NCBI GenBank assembly: GCA_004026145.2
Contig: CP034990.1
Location: 17,252,176 to 17,316,175 of the forward strand
DNA from: Takifugu bimaculatus
Lineage: Eukaryota; Chordata; Actinopteri; Tetraodontiformes; Tetraodontidae
Direction: 5' to 3'
DNA: 64,000 nucleotides
The notes below the pieces were generated by a model. The model had not been told where the DNA came from. It searched no databases and saw only the letters and a program-made list of their open reading frames with translations. Positions within the stretch are counted from its first letter, which is position 1, and every line of letters begins with the position of its first letter. Shown one piece after another: positions 35,301-46,316 of this stretch. Both the position numbers and the translations under genes were made by a program.

Positions 35301-38300
35301 TTTCTACTGGGGCCTGTTGCGAGTTACCCTGTAATGGGTCACGATCACTGTCCTACATGCTTGTTTGTGTTTCTATGATGCAAATGATCTCCCTGCAAAC
35401 TTGTTATGCAGAAGAGTGCTTCATCACAGAACCTGCTGCCTGAAATTGGAGGAACATAGATCCAAGTGGCGAACAAGATAACAGGCTTGAAAAAAAATGT
35501 GACCGCCATGAAAGAAACAAATGCAGGTGCTGACACACTGGAAGGACCAAATATACATGTGTATAAAAGTGTAAAGATAAAAAGAGCCTGCAGAAACACA
35601 CTGATGGTTCGTCAGGTGTATACGATTGTGAGGATGGCACAAAATATTAGATGAAAGGAGCTGGCGATTTATCAAAGTTACAAAGCAATCATCAAAAATG
35701 GCGATGCCCCCTGGTGCTCCTCATGCTTCCTTTGGCAGGAACTCCAGGTCATCTGACGTGAGTCGTATGTTTCAAAGTACATTTCCCACAATATGTTTCG
35801 ATGATATGTGGACCAGCGGCTGCAAATGTCATTACAGCCAATAAGAGCTGCACTGTTTCACAAAGGCTTCTGTTACATTTCCCCACAGGTTTATATGTAC
35901 AATTTTCCCTTGAGAAAAGTGGGTGTGAGTATTGACATTATTTCATTATTCAAGGTTTGGCCCAGACGCAACATCTGACGCGCGACGATAAAATCCAAAG
36001 ATTATTACATTTACAAGTTTTTCTTTTGAATTTTACAACTTAGAACAAGTTCTTTGAATGAATCAGTTAAAATGTGTGTGTATGTCCTCTACAATGACGC
36101 ACATTTTTTTTATTGCGTTGGGCAGGTGTGATGGATTGTGTAGCATGTGAGAGCAAATAAGTAAATTAATCTGGGAAGGAGGGATTAACAGGTATACAGG
36201 GATTTTAGACTAATGACTGCAGTATGTTATAAAGATGGGGGAGAAAGGGGATTTACCTTTTGGTGAGGCACCAATATTGCACGATAACGTTCTCTTTGTG
36301 CGCTTCTCTGCACCTGAGAATTAAACAAAAAGAAATCAAAAATGAACACAGACTTTGTAACACATCAGTTTAATCAAAGACAGATCAAGCATCTATTACA
36401 TTTTGTGTGATACCAGATTAAAATCATTAAAAATATATAGCACTACCACAAAGAGCTGCCTCTAAGGCCTGCAACAGAGTGCTATTTACCCTACAAAAGG
36501 AATTTAGAGTTCTTAATTCACTAATTCAGTTTTAATGTTGCTTGTTAGTTAACTTGTATTTACATTTTACTTGTATTCAGTCAAAGTGTGAGTTTATTTA
36601 TGAAGTGTAACATTTAAAAAGTGGCTTTTTCTCTCTTGTTAGAGCTTGTGTGTGAGTGTGTGTGGGAGAATTACATCCTTTGGCCTTTGCTGATTAAGGT
36701 GAAGAAATGACTTTTTATGATTTACACGAATAACCCAAATCAGGTTTTTCCCCCTTCTGTTTGTGATGGAGGTGACATGATCACATTCCTGTTGATGAAT
36801 GGCCTCTGGGATGGAACCCAGCAGTCAGAAGAACCAGATAAGGAATAAGTGAAGGTTAACAGAAAGTCGTTGCTGGATCGAGAGACCGCCATTTGCTTCT
36901 TCAGCCAAAATATAGAGAAATTGTTGGTGCAGACTGTCGTTTTGCCAAAAAACTACTCAATTGCAATGCCTGATTTTGTGATTTTCTGTCAGGGTAACTG
37001 AACATTTGGCTGCATCTAAACATGTTAATGCAGAAAACAGGATTACGGTATGACAACTTACTACAGGGGCTATTCGAATGGTACAGCAGCTGGGAAAATG
37101 ACAGGGCAGGTGCCAACTCCAGCGCGGTGCCTCCCGTCTCATGTCTTCCTTCTCCCTTCTTCTCACTGCTCAGAGGGTTTCCTGACCCTCCCTGGTCTGC
37201 CCAAACTACTGCTCGTTCTCTTAAGACCAGGTTCTTTAGTTCCTGGTTCTCTGTTTCGTCTGTTGCTGTGATCAGTCCGGCCCTGTTCAGTGCAGCATAG
37301 CTTCGGCTATACGCTGGCAACAAGATGTTCAAGATCCTGAAAAGCAAATCAAATTATTATATTGTAAGAACACTCGGGAGAAAGTTGTGCGGATGTCCTG
37401 ATAAAATTATTTTAATGTACTGGCAGTTATTTTAACTTACTTATGCATACGCTTGTTCTCTTGATCCTGCAGTGCAGTGAGCTTAAACATCAGCTCGATA
37501 TGCTGTTCCAGATCATGTACCTGCAGCCCCAGTCTGTGGCAACGAAGACCCTTTTCTAACACCTGAACAGGGAGGAGAATAAAAGGTCAGACAGCCAGAT
37601 GAGGCTAAAGTCAGTCTGTACTAGAGGAACATTCATTTAGAATTAGGTAGGAACGCTTGGAAACAGAATAGTTGACTGTAGACAAGATAAGATGCAAACT
37701 TCTGTTTTCGGGCACGTTTCATTAGAAAATGTGTCTGTTCAGGATGAGGGAGGCGAGAGAGAGAGAAAAAAAAGAGACTCTGACGTAAAGAAACTACGAA
37801 ACAACAGCAGAGAGAACATTTGACCGGCTGGTGCGTCATAGTTCTGGGTCAGTTCCTGGAAGAAAGGATAAAGAAGAAAAAAAATAACACGGGGATGGTT
37901 TTAGGTAACTGGCTGCTGTGTGAGGGATGAGTAAAAGGTATTGATTTATTCTCTTCAGTATCAACGAGTGAGCTGGAGAAATAAAATGAGCGCGGTTCTA
38001 ATTACTGGGAGAACAGATGGGAAGAACAGAAAGACAGTCACGACACCAGTGGAGACACAGCCTACCTTCCAAAATAAACAAACAAAAAACACAGAGCGAT
38101 GAGTTTTGACAGATGAAACCCACGTTGGAAGTTTTTTCCCTTAAGACACCTCATCATGATTAATCACGATGAGGTGTCTTATTTAATGAATACTGACCAT
38201 GTCATTCTGCCGATAAGTCACGTACCGGTAGTTAAGCTAGTTAACTCACCACTGCCTCTCTTCATGGTTAATCAGTTACTTATATACTACTTAAAACTGT

Positions 38301-41300
38301 AGTTTATGTTTAAAAAAGTGTATTTAAGTATTAGGAAAAGTGTTTGGAAATTTTTAATAAGTTGAATATTCGACAATGAAGGTACAAATTCACACAAACT
38401 TCACGTACAGTTGTATAACTTCAAGATAGACAAAATGACTGTAATCTAAAAGGAGCATATTATAGCTGATGTAGAGCTCATCCCTCATGACTAAAATACC
38501 TAATAGCACTCATGCGGAAAGGTCAGTAGTTCTTTCTTACCTCCGAAGTGTCTGCGTTGGTCTGGAGAAGCTTAATGTCGTTCTCTACACGATGAAGCCA
38601 GCCGTCGTTGTCGAGCAATCGCGTTTCTGCCTCCTTCAAACGTTTGCAGATGTGCTGTTGCTGGGCGCGTAAACTTGCAATCTTCCGCTCGTATTTACAA
38701 GTGGCCTACAGAACGCAGCAAAAGTAATTAAAAGTAATTACGTAAGTAAAAAAATAATTTACGATTACGGAAGTTATCTGGCTTTTCCAATCGGTAAAGC
38801 GTATCTGGCATATGATCATTAAAGCTGAAAAGTACAGAATCATCCCAGCACAGTATGCACTGTTGAATTATACCACAATGTTGGGCATCATTTGTTCAAA
38901 TTCCTTTGTTTTTGTGCTGCTTTCAATCACCAAAGAGTTTGCAGATCAGTGCGTTCAGCTTTTTTAATTAACATTTTTGACTGTACTGTAAGGATAAGGA
39001 TAAGGATAAAAACTTTATTGATCCCACACCGGGGAAATTACACTGTTACAGCGGTAGCCCGTGGTGTACAATACAGAAAAGTACTAAAAGAAAAAAAATA
39101 AAAAGACTCTTATATTATGTACATTATGTACAAGTGGAAACTGAATGTAAATTTGCAGCTATGCTGCTTTTTCTGCTCCAGAAGACATTTACAGTAGAGC
39201 AGCAGAGAGGAGCCAGATACTATGGAGCAGTGACTCTGTCCTGTAGTGTTGTAAATGAGAGGCTAAGGCAACTATAGGGAACAGGGCAAGTAAGTGTTGA
39301 CTCAGCAGCTGATTTTCTGCAGGAATGTTGGGCTCTTTGGCCAACGGTGCCAGCATCAGTACCTTCTCAGTCTTGTCTTTGGCACAGAAGTGTTGGACAT
39401 ACAGGTTGTCCTTCTCGCAGTAGTGCTGGCGCAGCTCGTTCTCCTTCAGCTGTCTCTCCAGATCCAGCTGCTCTCTCCTGATTTGGGCCCGACCCGAGAA
39501 GACTTGCTGTAGAGCTTCCGACACCCTGGAGGGAAGAGAAGAGGAAGAGAGGGAACAGAATAAAGAACGGAGTTTGAATGTCAGTGACTTTGTTCAGTCA
39601 AGTCTGGCTTCTGGGAATAAAATAAAGGAATCACTGGATAGAAAAATACATCTAAAAACACAACAGCAGCAGCAGCAACAGCAACACTAACAACAATAAT
39701 ATATACAATACAAGGAGTGGATGTGATTATATTCCTTTAAGTCCCATATCTGGCACGTGCGATATTCCGCTTCAAGAAAACGTGCACGTTTAACTATATT
39801 GAAGGCTTAAGTGACAAACTTCTCACTTAGGATTCAAACCTCTCTGGGCTGCAGCAGAAGGATATTTATAGCTATGTGATGTATGTTTTCCTGGGACAGA
39901 GGTTATTTCTGGGTTGGATGCAAGTGCCTGTCTGGTTGAGTTAAAGCGAGAGGAGGGGACAGGAGAGGCTGCAGGTAAATAAGACTGGAGAGCTGTCACT
40001 GAAATGTGACTGCACTCTTCAATGTAACTCCAGTGACGTAGGAGACGTCGTGGCCTTGCTAGACTGTTGAATTTTTAATACTGTGAGAAGCGTGCGGCTT
40101 CTATTCAGGGCCTCTCGCTGTGTGAGTTGTGAATTCTGATGCCAGTGAATGAAATGTGTGGGACTCATTCAGCTTTTCTATATCCCCCCGCCCCAACCCA
40201 AACACCCAGGCAGATGGCACTGAGTGAATTAAAGATGTGACTAATTTAATGAAGTAACTGTCTGTATACTCAAATATAGGCTCTATATAGCTGCATCAAA
40301 TCCACCTTTTAATAAAATAAATCCAACAGGAGCAGGCTGTCCTGCAGTCACACATTATGCAACTATTAGATGAAAAATTAAAAGTGACATTTGAATTATT
40401 TAAATTAAATATGAATGTAATTAGACTGGTAGAGTAAACTGGCTGTCCTTGTATTAAACTTTCAGGGTAAGAAGAATAGACTTTTACAGAGGTATTTTGT
40501 ACATATAAATCGTATTTACTCTGAACTTTACTGTGGTTTCAAACAATAATCATGTCTACTGTAATCTAGGATCCTACTTGAAGGTCAATGACCAGCTATA
40601 ATTAACATTTTGGAATGAATATGATTAGGGTCTGGCAGACTGTGCAGAGAAAACAAGTCTGCTCCTTTAAACCAAATAAATATAGCAACAAAATGAAATT
40701 CAACAGAAAAAAAAGGTTCATTTAAAAATTCATCTACATGCTCTAAAAGGTTAGTAAAACCTAAATGTTTCGAATTTGCTAAGGTGTACAATGATTACAA
40801 AACCTTATTTTGACACTTATTTCTGACATAAAGTGCTAATTAAAGCCATTATATCAGCATGATATAAAAAACATCTGAATTATTAGATGTCAGGGCTGCT
40901 ATGATAGACGTGACTGCTGTACTCAAAGCAATTTAGCAGCAGTTAATCATGGCGTGGAACAGAAAACAGGAAAAAAAGAAAACAGGACTATATTCTGTGT
41001 TTCAAGGAGTGACTAATATGCAACAATTTTAACCACAAGTTAATACAGTTGGTGAAATCCCATCAACATGACAAAAGGCTTACCTTTTGACTTCAGCGTG
41101 GTTCTGAGAAGACACCTTAGACACACCAAGCGACGAGTTTTTCTCCTCATATGCTTTTATTTTCTGCTTCAACTGGAGAATCTTTTAAGTTTGGAAAAAA
41201 TATAAGATTAAATGATTATTTGAGCATCCTTTACAAATTAAGCACTGATAGGTATTTCACATTACCTCTTGCCGTTGCTTCTCACATATTATTGCATACT

Positions 41301-44300
41301 GGCCAATGTGACTGTCCAGGCTGACAACATTACTCTTCAGCTAATATGGGAGGAGAGAGACAAAGACTAGTTTAAAAATAATTCATACATTTAGCAAGAT
41401 GAAGGTATTCTAACAATCAGATACTCACCGAGGACTTAATCTCCTTAGCCCTGTTAGCATATTTAAGCGTGTTGTGAGTATCATCATAAGATTTTGAGGA
41501 GGGGCTAATGTTGGCAATCATAACAGTTCTACAGTTGCCACCAAGGGAGTCTTTAAGCAGCCTTGTAAGCTTGCTGTCCCGGTATGGTATATGAGCTTTC
41601 TTACTCTGAAACAGAAATATAAGTCGAAAACACGAGAACGTTGACATTTTGGTGAAAAACCCGAGCACGGCATGTAAAATTTACATCATGCAGCTGGTGC
41701 AATACTTGTTTAAAACCTGAGTTTTCTGTGATGACGCAGTTGGGTTAAAGGTTTAAGGTAGGGGGAGATTTATAACAATAGCCTATACAAACCGTTTCCT
41801 GCAGGTTTTACTACTCTTAAACATTTTATTGTCTGATATCAAGTAAATACTGTAAAATGTGCGCAATTAACTGCCAGTTTTGCTTTTCACTGAAGCCGAA
41901 GGTTTCTTTGTGAGCACTTCTATGTGTTTCTTTTTCAGGAGCAGACGCGTGTCTTATGGTAACCACCCTCGAAACGGTCTGGAATCTTTCTGCAGCTGGT
42001 CTGTGAACACGGCTCAGTCATTAATAATGGCAGTAGATAAAGCGCAGCTGCTTAGGTGAGTCATAATCTTGTTGACACTGAGATAGCAGATAGTCTCATT
42101 AAAGTTAAGTCACATGAATGTAAAATGATATCTTCTGGTTTACAGCTGTGGCGGCGATGTGCTCTCAAAACCATTAAACCTACACCGGGATTCAAAGTTC
42201 ACGTTAGTTCCAGAGAGGAGAAACAAGGTAATGGACAAAGTTGCCCTTTCTGACATCTGACAGAAGTATTTAATCATTTGTTCTGAGGGTCTCTGGCTGG
42301 CAGCAACAAATAGAGTTGGCAGGTTCTGTCTACACAGACTCCAGGAGCTACATTCCCACAACTCTGAGCTACACGTTGTTTGTTTTGATGATGGTTAGAA
42401 AGGCCATTTTTGTGTGCACCACAGCAGAGGACAGAAAATGGAACAGTGAAGCCGAGGTTGCAGACGTTCGTCTCACTCAAACAAATGGCGTGTTAGCCCA
42501 GACACAAGTGGCAACAGTCTTCTTCTACAACCAGTAAATGCCGGAGCACCAAGAACCATGGAGATTGACTAACACAGGAGTGTGGACAGGCGCTGGACAT
42601 CAAACAAACATGTCAAAATACGCATTTCATCTGCAAACGTCTACACTTGCACGGAACTGGACACGGAGTCATTTTCTATCAGAAATGAAGAAACCTGTTG
42701 AAAGGGTATCGTGTTACAGCCTGGCTGTAGTGCACTTCCTAAATGCATGTGGCTACTTGTACCTCATCTCCCGAGCCTGTAAAATGAGACGACTCCTTGA
42801 CAGGTTAATGTATGCAACTGGAATGAAATAATACCCAAATACTCAGCTGACACTCCACAGGCTCTCTATTTCACGTGGATGCTAGTGGCTAACACTATCC
42901 ACTTTTAAATCATAAAGTAGAAGAGAACTGAATTCAAATAAACACACCCTTCATGTGAATGTTGCATTAGATTGGGAAAAAAAAAAAAAAATCAAATCTA
43001 GCCGATTTAAGAAAATATAATGTGTACGCTCACCTTTGGGTCAGCCAGAGCATTAATGACATTTCCTAGAGCAAGGAGTGAGCGATTGATGTTAGCGCCT
43101 TCTCGCAGCCGTGCCCCTTTGGCATTTGTGGCACTGGCTCGCTCCGAGCCAGCCAGATCGATCAGACTCATTTTGGCAATGCAGACGTTGTGGTTTAGAC
43201 TGGCTGTTTTGTCTTGCTGCCTCAAATATATCTGGAAACAGCATGAATCAGTCAATTGTGTGATCATTTCTAGGTGTTGTACATTTGATAGACATTACCA
43301 ATTATCCATCTGCCACTGATTATTTTAATTTGTTCAATGTTACCTATGCTTCAGCCTTGTGTTTTCAGCATGGAGTCTAAAATACCTGAAATACAGCGTG
43401 AGACCTGGACGAGGTGGCATTCATGTCAGTTGGGTGCTGTGTCCTGTTGCGATTGCCAGAATCCAAAGCTTCAAGGATATGCTCTGCAGACTTAGGCTGG
43501 AGAGCAAAAACAAGAGATGCTGTATGACTCAATAAAAGGCACGATTTAGAACCACCACTGTGCATCTGCACACCATAGCAACAGAACAACATTAAGCACT
43601 GTAGGTCCCCTGCTTAAGCCGAAATATTATTTGCCTTTAAAAGAACTACATTCTATCAATTTATATCCGTCTCTGGTGTGTGATATATTTCATATCGAGT
43701 GGGTAGAGAATTATTGTTTTGACACTGAAATTAGCACATTTATGCAGGATTTCTTAAGGCAGATTGATGTGCCGTTGATATTATAATATTGCCAGCAGTC
43801 ATGGATCTGACCTCCTGCTGGTTTTCCCCTCCCCTACATCACCACATTTACATCGTCATCATTACACTGAAACAGTGTGATGTAACATTTTCAGTCAGTG
43901 GTGTAGAGTGGGACTTTGGCGCTCTAAAAAATGTGCCATGGCTTGTTCAGCATTGTCTGTGGGCCTTGACAACATGGTGGAGGCTGTGGAGGGCACCGGG
44001 AGAGCAGCTACCAAGCTGGAGACAGTCAGGGAGTTTGTCAGTATTGTGTGGCCATATATTAATTTGCATGGTTTATATTAAGGCCTCGCAGTGCATCACA
44101 TCTACTGGCAATAATTCCATAAATAACTGTGTCCCACACAGTGGCGGAAATCTACAGCTGAAACTCTTTTCTCCTTGGATACTGAGAAGCTCATGGATCT
44201 CCTGATCTCACCAGCGCGCCTCCATAATCGATAAAAAGTGTCCTATATCGCTAAGCAAGCTGTAGCTGTGTAAATTTTCCGTGGTTGCTGGAATTTCTTG

Positions 44301-46295
44301 AACATGACGCACTTCACATATAATAAAAAGTAAAAGCTCCTTTGGAGATCGGTCTCAGGGACATAAACAAGATCTTATGGGAGTGGAAAAACTTTGAGCA
44401 GCTTTTCTAACCCCAGTGCAAAATCTGTACCAGTGCCATCGGGCAATTTAGTGGGATGGCGCAGGAGTCTTGTAGGCAAGGGGAGGCACAAATTTACAAG
44501 GTCATTTAACCCGGAACCAAATACCACAACTACCCTTTTAGATTACCAAAAACACCCATGTCGATCTGGTACAACGAGGGATTTTCATGCAGTGTGAAAC
44601 GGGCATTATTTATATGTATGGGTCATTTTACCCTGCAGCAAATAGAACTAAGTGCGTTGATGAGCCTCCTTCCAGTGGAAGCAGCGGATGTGTGAAGGCA
44701 ATTTTGAAATCCAACATTAACACCACATTGACTCTTACTGAGCAGTCGACTTTCATGGTAAAGACATGCAGCAGTTCCTTTAATGTGTGTATAAAAGAGC
44801 TTTTTCAACACGTTCATTATGGACACCAAGCTGGGATTAAACCATACTTTTACTAACCTGGTGAAGTGTAAGGCCCTGAACAACCACACCTTTGGAACTG
44901 TCCTCTCTAACTGCCAGAGGGCCAACATTAGCCAACAAGTCTCTGATCTGTTCATTATAAACCTGCAAACAACAAATATTGTTAATTAACAGAAGCAAAG
45001 ACAATAATCTTTCTCCATAAATAAACTAACCACTAGTAAAAAAGTCAACTGCATTATGTTTGTACCACAACCAAAAGAATATAATGAGCAGAAAGATTAG
45101 GACATTTACTTCAAGATATGAGAAAGCAACAGCAAACTCCTTCTCGTCCTTGGCATCATCCATGCGCTTGAACAGGTCTTTCATTGTGCGGTACATCACA
45201 CCGGGGTCATCCTGGGAGCCTAACATGGTGTGTGTCTTGCCTGCTCCAGTTGCACCATATGCAAACACTGCAATGAATAGCAGTTAAACAAAAGTGATTG
45301 TTGGAGGCTTACCGAGCACGATAGACTGCAATGGTAAAATCAATTTTAAAATATCACAAGACACTCACGAGGAGTCCACATGATCACATGATTATTTTTA
45401 TACTTTTTTGAAGACACCAAATATTGGCCTTTGTTATTGGTTTCATTAAATTGCAGAATATGGTTTAAAAAAATAAACAAGAACATTAGGCTCAATCCAG
45501 TAGCACCAATTGAGGCAGCTCAGAAATGCACTATTCGTGCACACCAAATGTAGCCGATAGCTTAACTGTAACGACTGTGTCATAACCATAGTGCTTTGGG
45601 ATAATAGCATCAGAACCATGGCTGTGAGGCATTTATTTTTTTTAAAGATCCCCCCGCCCCCCCTCCAGAAATTTAACATGTCACATCAACAGAGAACACA
45701 ACAGCTTGTGTCTGGCTCACGCATTTGATACACATTTCCTACTACGTGTTTCTAATTCCTCTGCAAAAAAAGGTGGAAATTACAGATGTTTTCCAGGAGT
45801 CTCCATAAACGCATTGCAAAAACTTCCAAACAGGTAGAAACTAGTAGAAAACATGCCCTCATTGACCCCTGAGTGCAAGTATTGCAGAGCAGCATGTCAC
45901 CACGTCCTAAGCAGTGACGGCAGAAATGGAGGTGTGAGCACATGAGTTTGGTAGAAAAGAGTTTTTCTTTCTTTGTTACCTGTGCAGTTGAATCCATTCA
46001 TCAGGCCATCCAACACTGCTTTAGTGGTGTTTTCAAAAATGTCCAGCTGAGTAGAGTTTTCATTAAAAACATGGTCAAAGACGAACTTCAGGTCTTTCTT
46101 AGCTTTCTTGGTGATGTTTCGGTTGCGAACACGTTGTGACCCAAAACACGACACGTCCTCTTTCTTGGGGTCAAAAATGAGCATGTGATTGTCCACAACC
46201 TGGACCACATTTTCGTAGTTTTCTCGCTTCTCCCTCTCGTTTTCGGGCCTAACACGGACAACAACTTTGACATGGCTGCACACGTCGTTTGCCAT
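29229..46295 (-). CDS. kif18a: Kinesin-like protein KIF18A (kinesin-8), 17 coding exons
   Basis: Kinesin-8 KIF18A is a plus-end-directed motor that dampens microtubule plus-end dynamics and aligns chromosomes in mitosis. The joined exons keep phase throughout and give 901 residues, against 898 in human. The motor domain fills residues 1-355. It has RVRP at 14-17, the P-loop GATGAGKT at 110-117, switch I NATSSRSH at 219-226 and switch II DLAGSE at 255-260. LKYANRAKEIKSS ends the motor and leads into the neck. Residues 356-560 are coiled-coil-rich. RAVVW at 604-608 sits where human KIF18A has its PP1-docking KVVVW. The tail is basic, with GKRKF, APKRIKR and a terminal VAKRM. The start ATG is 21 nt inside an exon with a clean acceptor. 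The 5'UTR probably begins in the GC-rich bidirectional promoter near 47.2 kb shared with mettl15. Confidence 0.97.
29463..29560 (-). CDS. kif18a: kif18a coding exon 16 (residues 824-856)
   Basis: The acceptor GCTGCAACAG precedes 29560. The exon encodes IQEELTQEISAPKRIKRDTS through RPLRVQRFT. PKRIKR is a likely basic nuclear-localisation or microtubule-binding patch. The donor is CCG/GTAAAA in phase 1. Confidence 0.87.
29694..29786 (-). CDS. kif18a: kif18a coding exon 15 (residues 793-823)
   Basis: Of the three possible acceptors here only ACTTTCCAG before 29786 keeps the frame; the other two run into stops. The exon encodes QPAPSLQDVRRANPTYMHMT through SAAQGKRKFR, matching human PSYMAMTTAAKRKRKL. 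The donor is GG/GTAATG in phase 2. Confidence 0.85.
29882..30239 (-). CDS. kif18a: kif18a coding exon 14 (residues 674-792)
   Basis: The acceptor CTTCCATTCAAG precedes 30239. The exon encodes GQRMQTNVKADTPPKMPIRR through NMDPNMTFEVLDIDQ and NQVPFK. The tail is poorly conserved, Pro/Ser-rich and probably disordered. The start matches human KGQHTLKSPP by position. The donor is AAAG/GTAAGC in phase 2. Confidence 0.88.
30240..36256 (-). other. kif18a: kif18a intron 13 (6.0 kb)
   Basis: This is the longest kif18a intron. It contains a DNA-transposon-like insertion at about 31.92-32.53 kb and no other element I can name. Short open frames lack family resemblance. Confidence 0.85.
31918..32533. mobile_element. 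Probable non-autonomous DNA transposon insertion
   Basis: The left part has CAGGAACTTTTAGGGGCC and TTAGGATTGGCCCC. The right part has GTTCTTGTTCCTGCCCCC, AGCGGGAACTCC and ACAGTGGAAAC. The ends carry short related inverted words (CAGGAAC on the left, GTTCCTG on the right). Interior GC rises locally. No transposase is recognisable, and the edges are approximate. It lies inside kif18a intron 13. Confidence 0.45.
36257..36313 (-). CDS. kif18a: kif18a coding exon 13 (residues 655-673)
   Basis: This is a small 57-nt exon. The acceptor TTCTCAG precedes 36313. It encodes SAEKRTKRTLSCNIGASPK, matching human PTEKRTRRKLMPSPLK. The donor is AAAG/GTAAAT in phase 1. It is too short to be seen as an open frame. 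Confidence 0.88.
37062..37336 (-). CDS. kif18a: kif18a coding exon 12 (residues 563-654)
   Basis: The acceptor GCTTTTCAG precedes 37336. The exon encodes ILNILLPAYSRSYAALNRAG, then LVLRERAVVWADQ, which contains the PP1-docking-like RAVVW. It ends SNSPC at donor TGTA/GTAAGT. The frame continues open to 36901 but that part is intronic. Confidence 0.9.
37441..37562 (-). CDS. kif18a: kif18a coding exon 11 (residues 523-562)
   Basis: The acceptor CCTGTTCAG precedes 37562. The exon encodes VLEKGLRCHRLGLQVHDLEQ through QENKRMH and ends in phase 2 at donor AA/GTAAGT. Confidence 0.92.
38142..38181. repeat. 40-bp near-perfect palindrome in kif18a intron 10
   Basis: TAAGACACCTCATC at 38142-38155 is mirrored by GATGAGGTGTCTTA at 38168-38181. 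The 12 bp between them, ATGATTAATCAC, is itself palindromic but for one A-C pair. Nineteen of 20 positions pair, with no loop spacer. It lies between the donor of exon 10 (38541) and the acceptor of exon 11 (37562). Confidence 0.95.
38541..38705 (-). CDS. kif18a: kif18a coding exon 10 (residues 468-522)
   Basis: The acceptor GTTCTGTAG precedes 38705. The exon encodes ATCKYERKIASLRAQQQHIC through NDGWLHRVENDIKLL and NADTSE. The NxxWLHRVE word is shared with human KIF18A. The donor is GAG/GTAAGA. Confidence 0.93.
38990..39125 (+). mobile_element. Teleost interspersed repeat tail
   Basis: AAGGAT repeats lead into AAACTTTATTGATCCCACAC, GGGGAAATT and CACTGTTACAGC. The TTTATTGATCCC...GGGAAATT...TGTTACAGC pattern is very common in fish genomes as the end of an abundant retroelement. 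This copy is a short fragment inside kif18a intron 9. The family is not assigned. Confidence 0.6.
39363..39525 (-). CDS. kif18a: kif18a coding exon 9 (residues 413-467)
   Basis: The acceptor TCCCTCCAG precedes 39525. The exon encodes RVSEALQQVFSGRAQIRREQ through KDKTEK, a charged coiled coil. The donor is GAAG/GTACTG. The frame stays open past the donor by chance. Confidence 0.92.
39526..41083 (-). other. kif18a: kif18a intron 8
   Basis: Noncoding sequence with a short CAGCAG/CAACAG-type run at 39660-39690. I see no element or gene in it. Confidence 0.85.
41084..41181 (-). CDS. kif18a: kif18a coding exon 8 (residues 381-412)
   Basis: The acceptor AACTTAAAAG precedes 41181. The exon encodes ILQLKQKIKAYEEKNSSLGV through HAEVK, matching human ILLLKEKLKAYEEQ. 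The donor is AAAG/GTAAGC in phase 2. Confidence 0.92.
41266..41340 (-). CDS. kif18a: kif18a coding exon 7 (residues 356-380)
   Basis: The acceptor CCATATTAG precedes 41340. The exon encodes LKSNVVSLDSHIGQYAIICE through KQRQE, the neck region matching human LKSNVLNVNNHITQYVKIC. Length is 75 nt, and the donor is GAG/GTAATG. Confidence 0.93.
41429..41605 (-). CDS. kif18a: kif18a coding exon 6 (residues 297-355)
   Basis: The acceptor CTGTTTCAG precedes 41605. The exon encodes HIPYRDSKLTRLLKDSLGGN and LKYANRAKEIKSS, the end of the motor domain. The donor is TCG/GTGAGT. Confidence 0.96.
41606..43033 (-). other. kif18a: kif18a intron 5
   Basis: Noncoding sequence. Several short open frames between 42.05 and 42.83 kb show no family features. 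A poly-A run lies at 42976-42990. Nothing else is recognisable. Confidence 0.85.
43034..43231 (-). CDS. kif18a: kif18a coding exon 5 (residues 231-296)
   Basis: The acceptor GTTTCCAG precedes 43231. The exon encodes IYLRQQDKTA, switch II in MSLIDLAGSERA, and INRSLLALGNVINALADPK. The donor is AAG/GTGAGC. Length is 198 nt, in phase 0. Confidence 0.96.
43386..43496 (-). CDS. kif18a: kif18a coding exon 4 (residues 194-230)
   Basis: The acceptor GCTCTCCAG precedes 43496. The exon encodes PKSAEHILEALDSGNRNRTQ and switch I NATSSRSHAVFQ. The donor is CAG/GTATTT. Length is 111 nt, in phase 0. Confidence 0.95.
43497..44857 (-). other. kif18a: kif18a intron 3
   Basis: Noncoding sequence of 1.36 kb. 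The stretch 43.9-44.65 kb has a composition and word set suggesting an old interspersed repeat, but I cannot name it. A 138-codon open frame at 43789-44205 has no recognisable family. Confidence 0.8.
44858..44962 (-). CDS. kif18a: kif18a coding exon 3 (residues 159-193)
   Basis: The acceptor TTTGCAG precedes 44962. The exon encodes VYNEQIRDLL, the kinesin signature, through QGLTLHQ. The donor is CAG/GTTAGT. Length is 105 nt, in phase 0. Confidence 0.95.
45110..45267 (-). CDS. kif18a: kif18a coding exon 2 (residues 106-158)
   Basis: The acceptor TTCATTGCAG precedes 45267. The exon encodes VFAYGATGAGKTHTML (the P-loop) through SYLE and ends in phase 0 at donor GTAAATG. Confidence 0.95.
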
Positions 46296-46316
46296 TGTTG
46301 TTCCTTTGAATCGTTC
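45980..46316 (-). CDS. kif18a: kif18a coding exon 1 (residues 1-105)
   Basis: The acceptor TTCTTTTCCAG precedes 46316. The ATG is at 46295-46293, after 21 nt of 5'UTR. The exon encodes MANDVCSHVKVVVRVRP through GFNCT, with one base left over. The donor is ACAG/GTAAC after 45980. Strand beta-1 and the RVRP nucleotide-pocket motif are here. Confidence 0.95.

Noticed and set aside
36901..37061. Extension of the kif18a exon 12 frame
   Set aside because: A strong donor (TGTA/GTAAGT) at 37062 and correct phase to exon 13 show this part is intron.
39189..39362. Extension of the kif18a exon 9 frame
   Set aside because: The donor GAAG/GTACTG at 39363 joins in phase to ATCKYE in exon 10, matching human EKATGK, so the extra frame is intronic.
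43789..44205. 138-codon frame in kif18a intron 3
   Set aside because: No domain or homology recognised, and the surrounding sequence looks like an old repeat.
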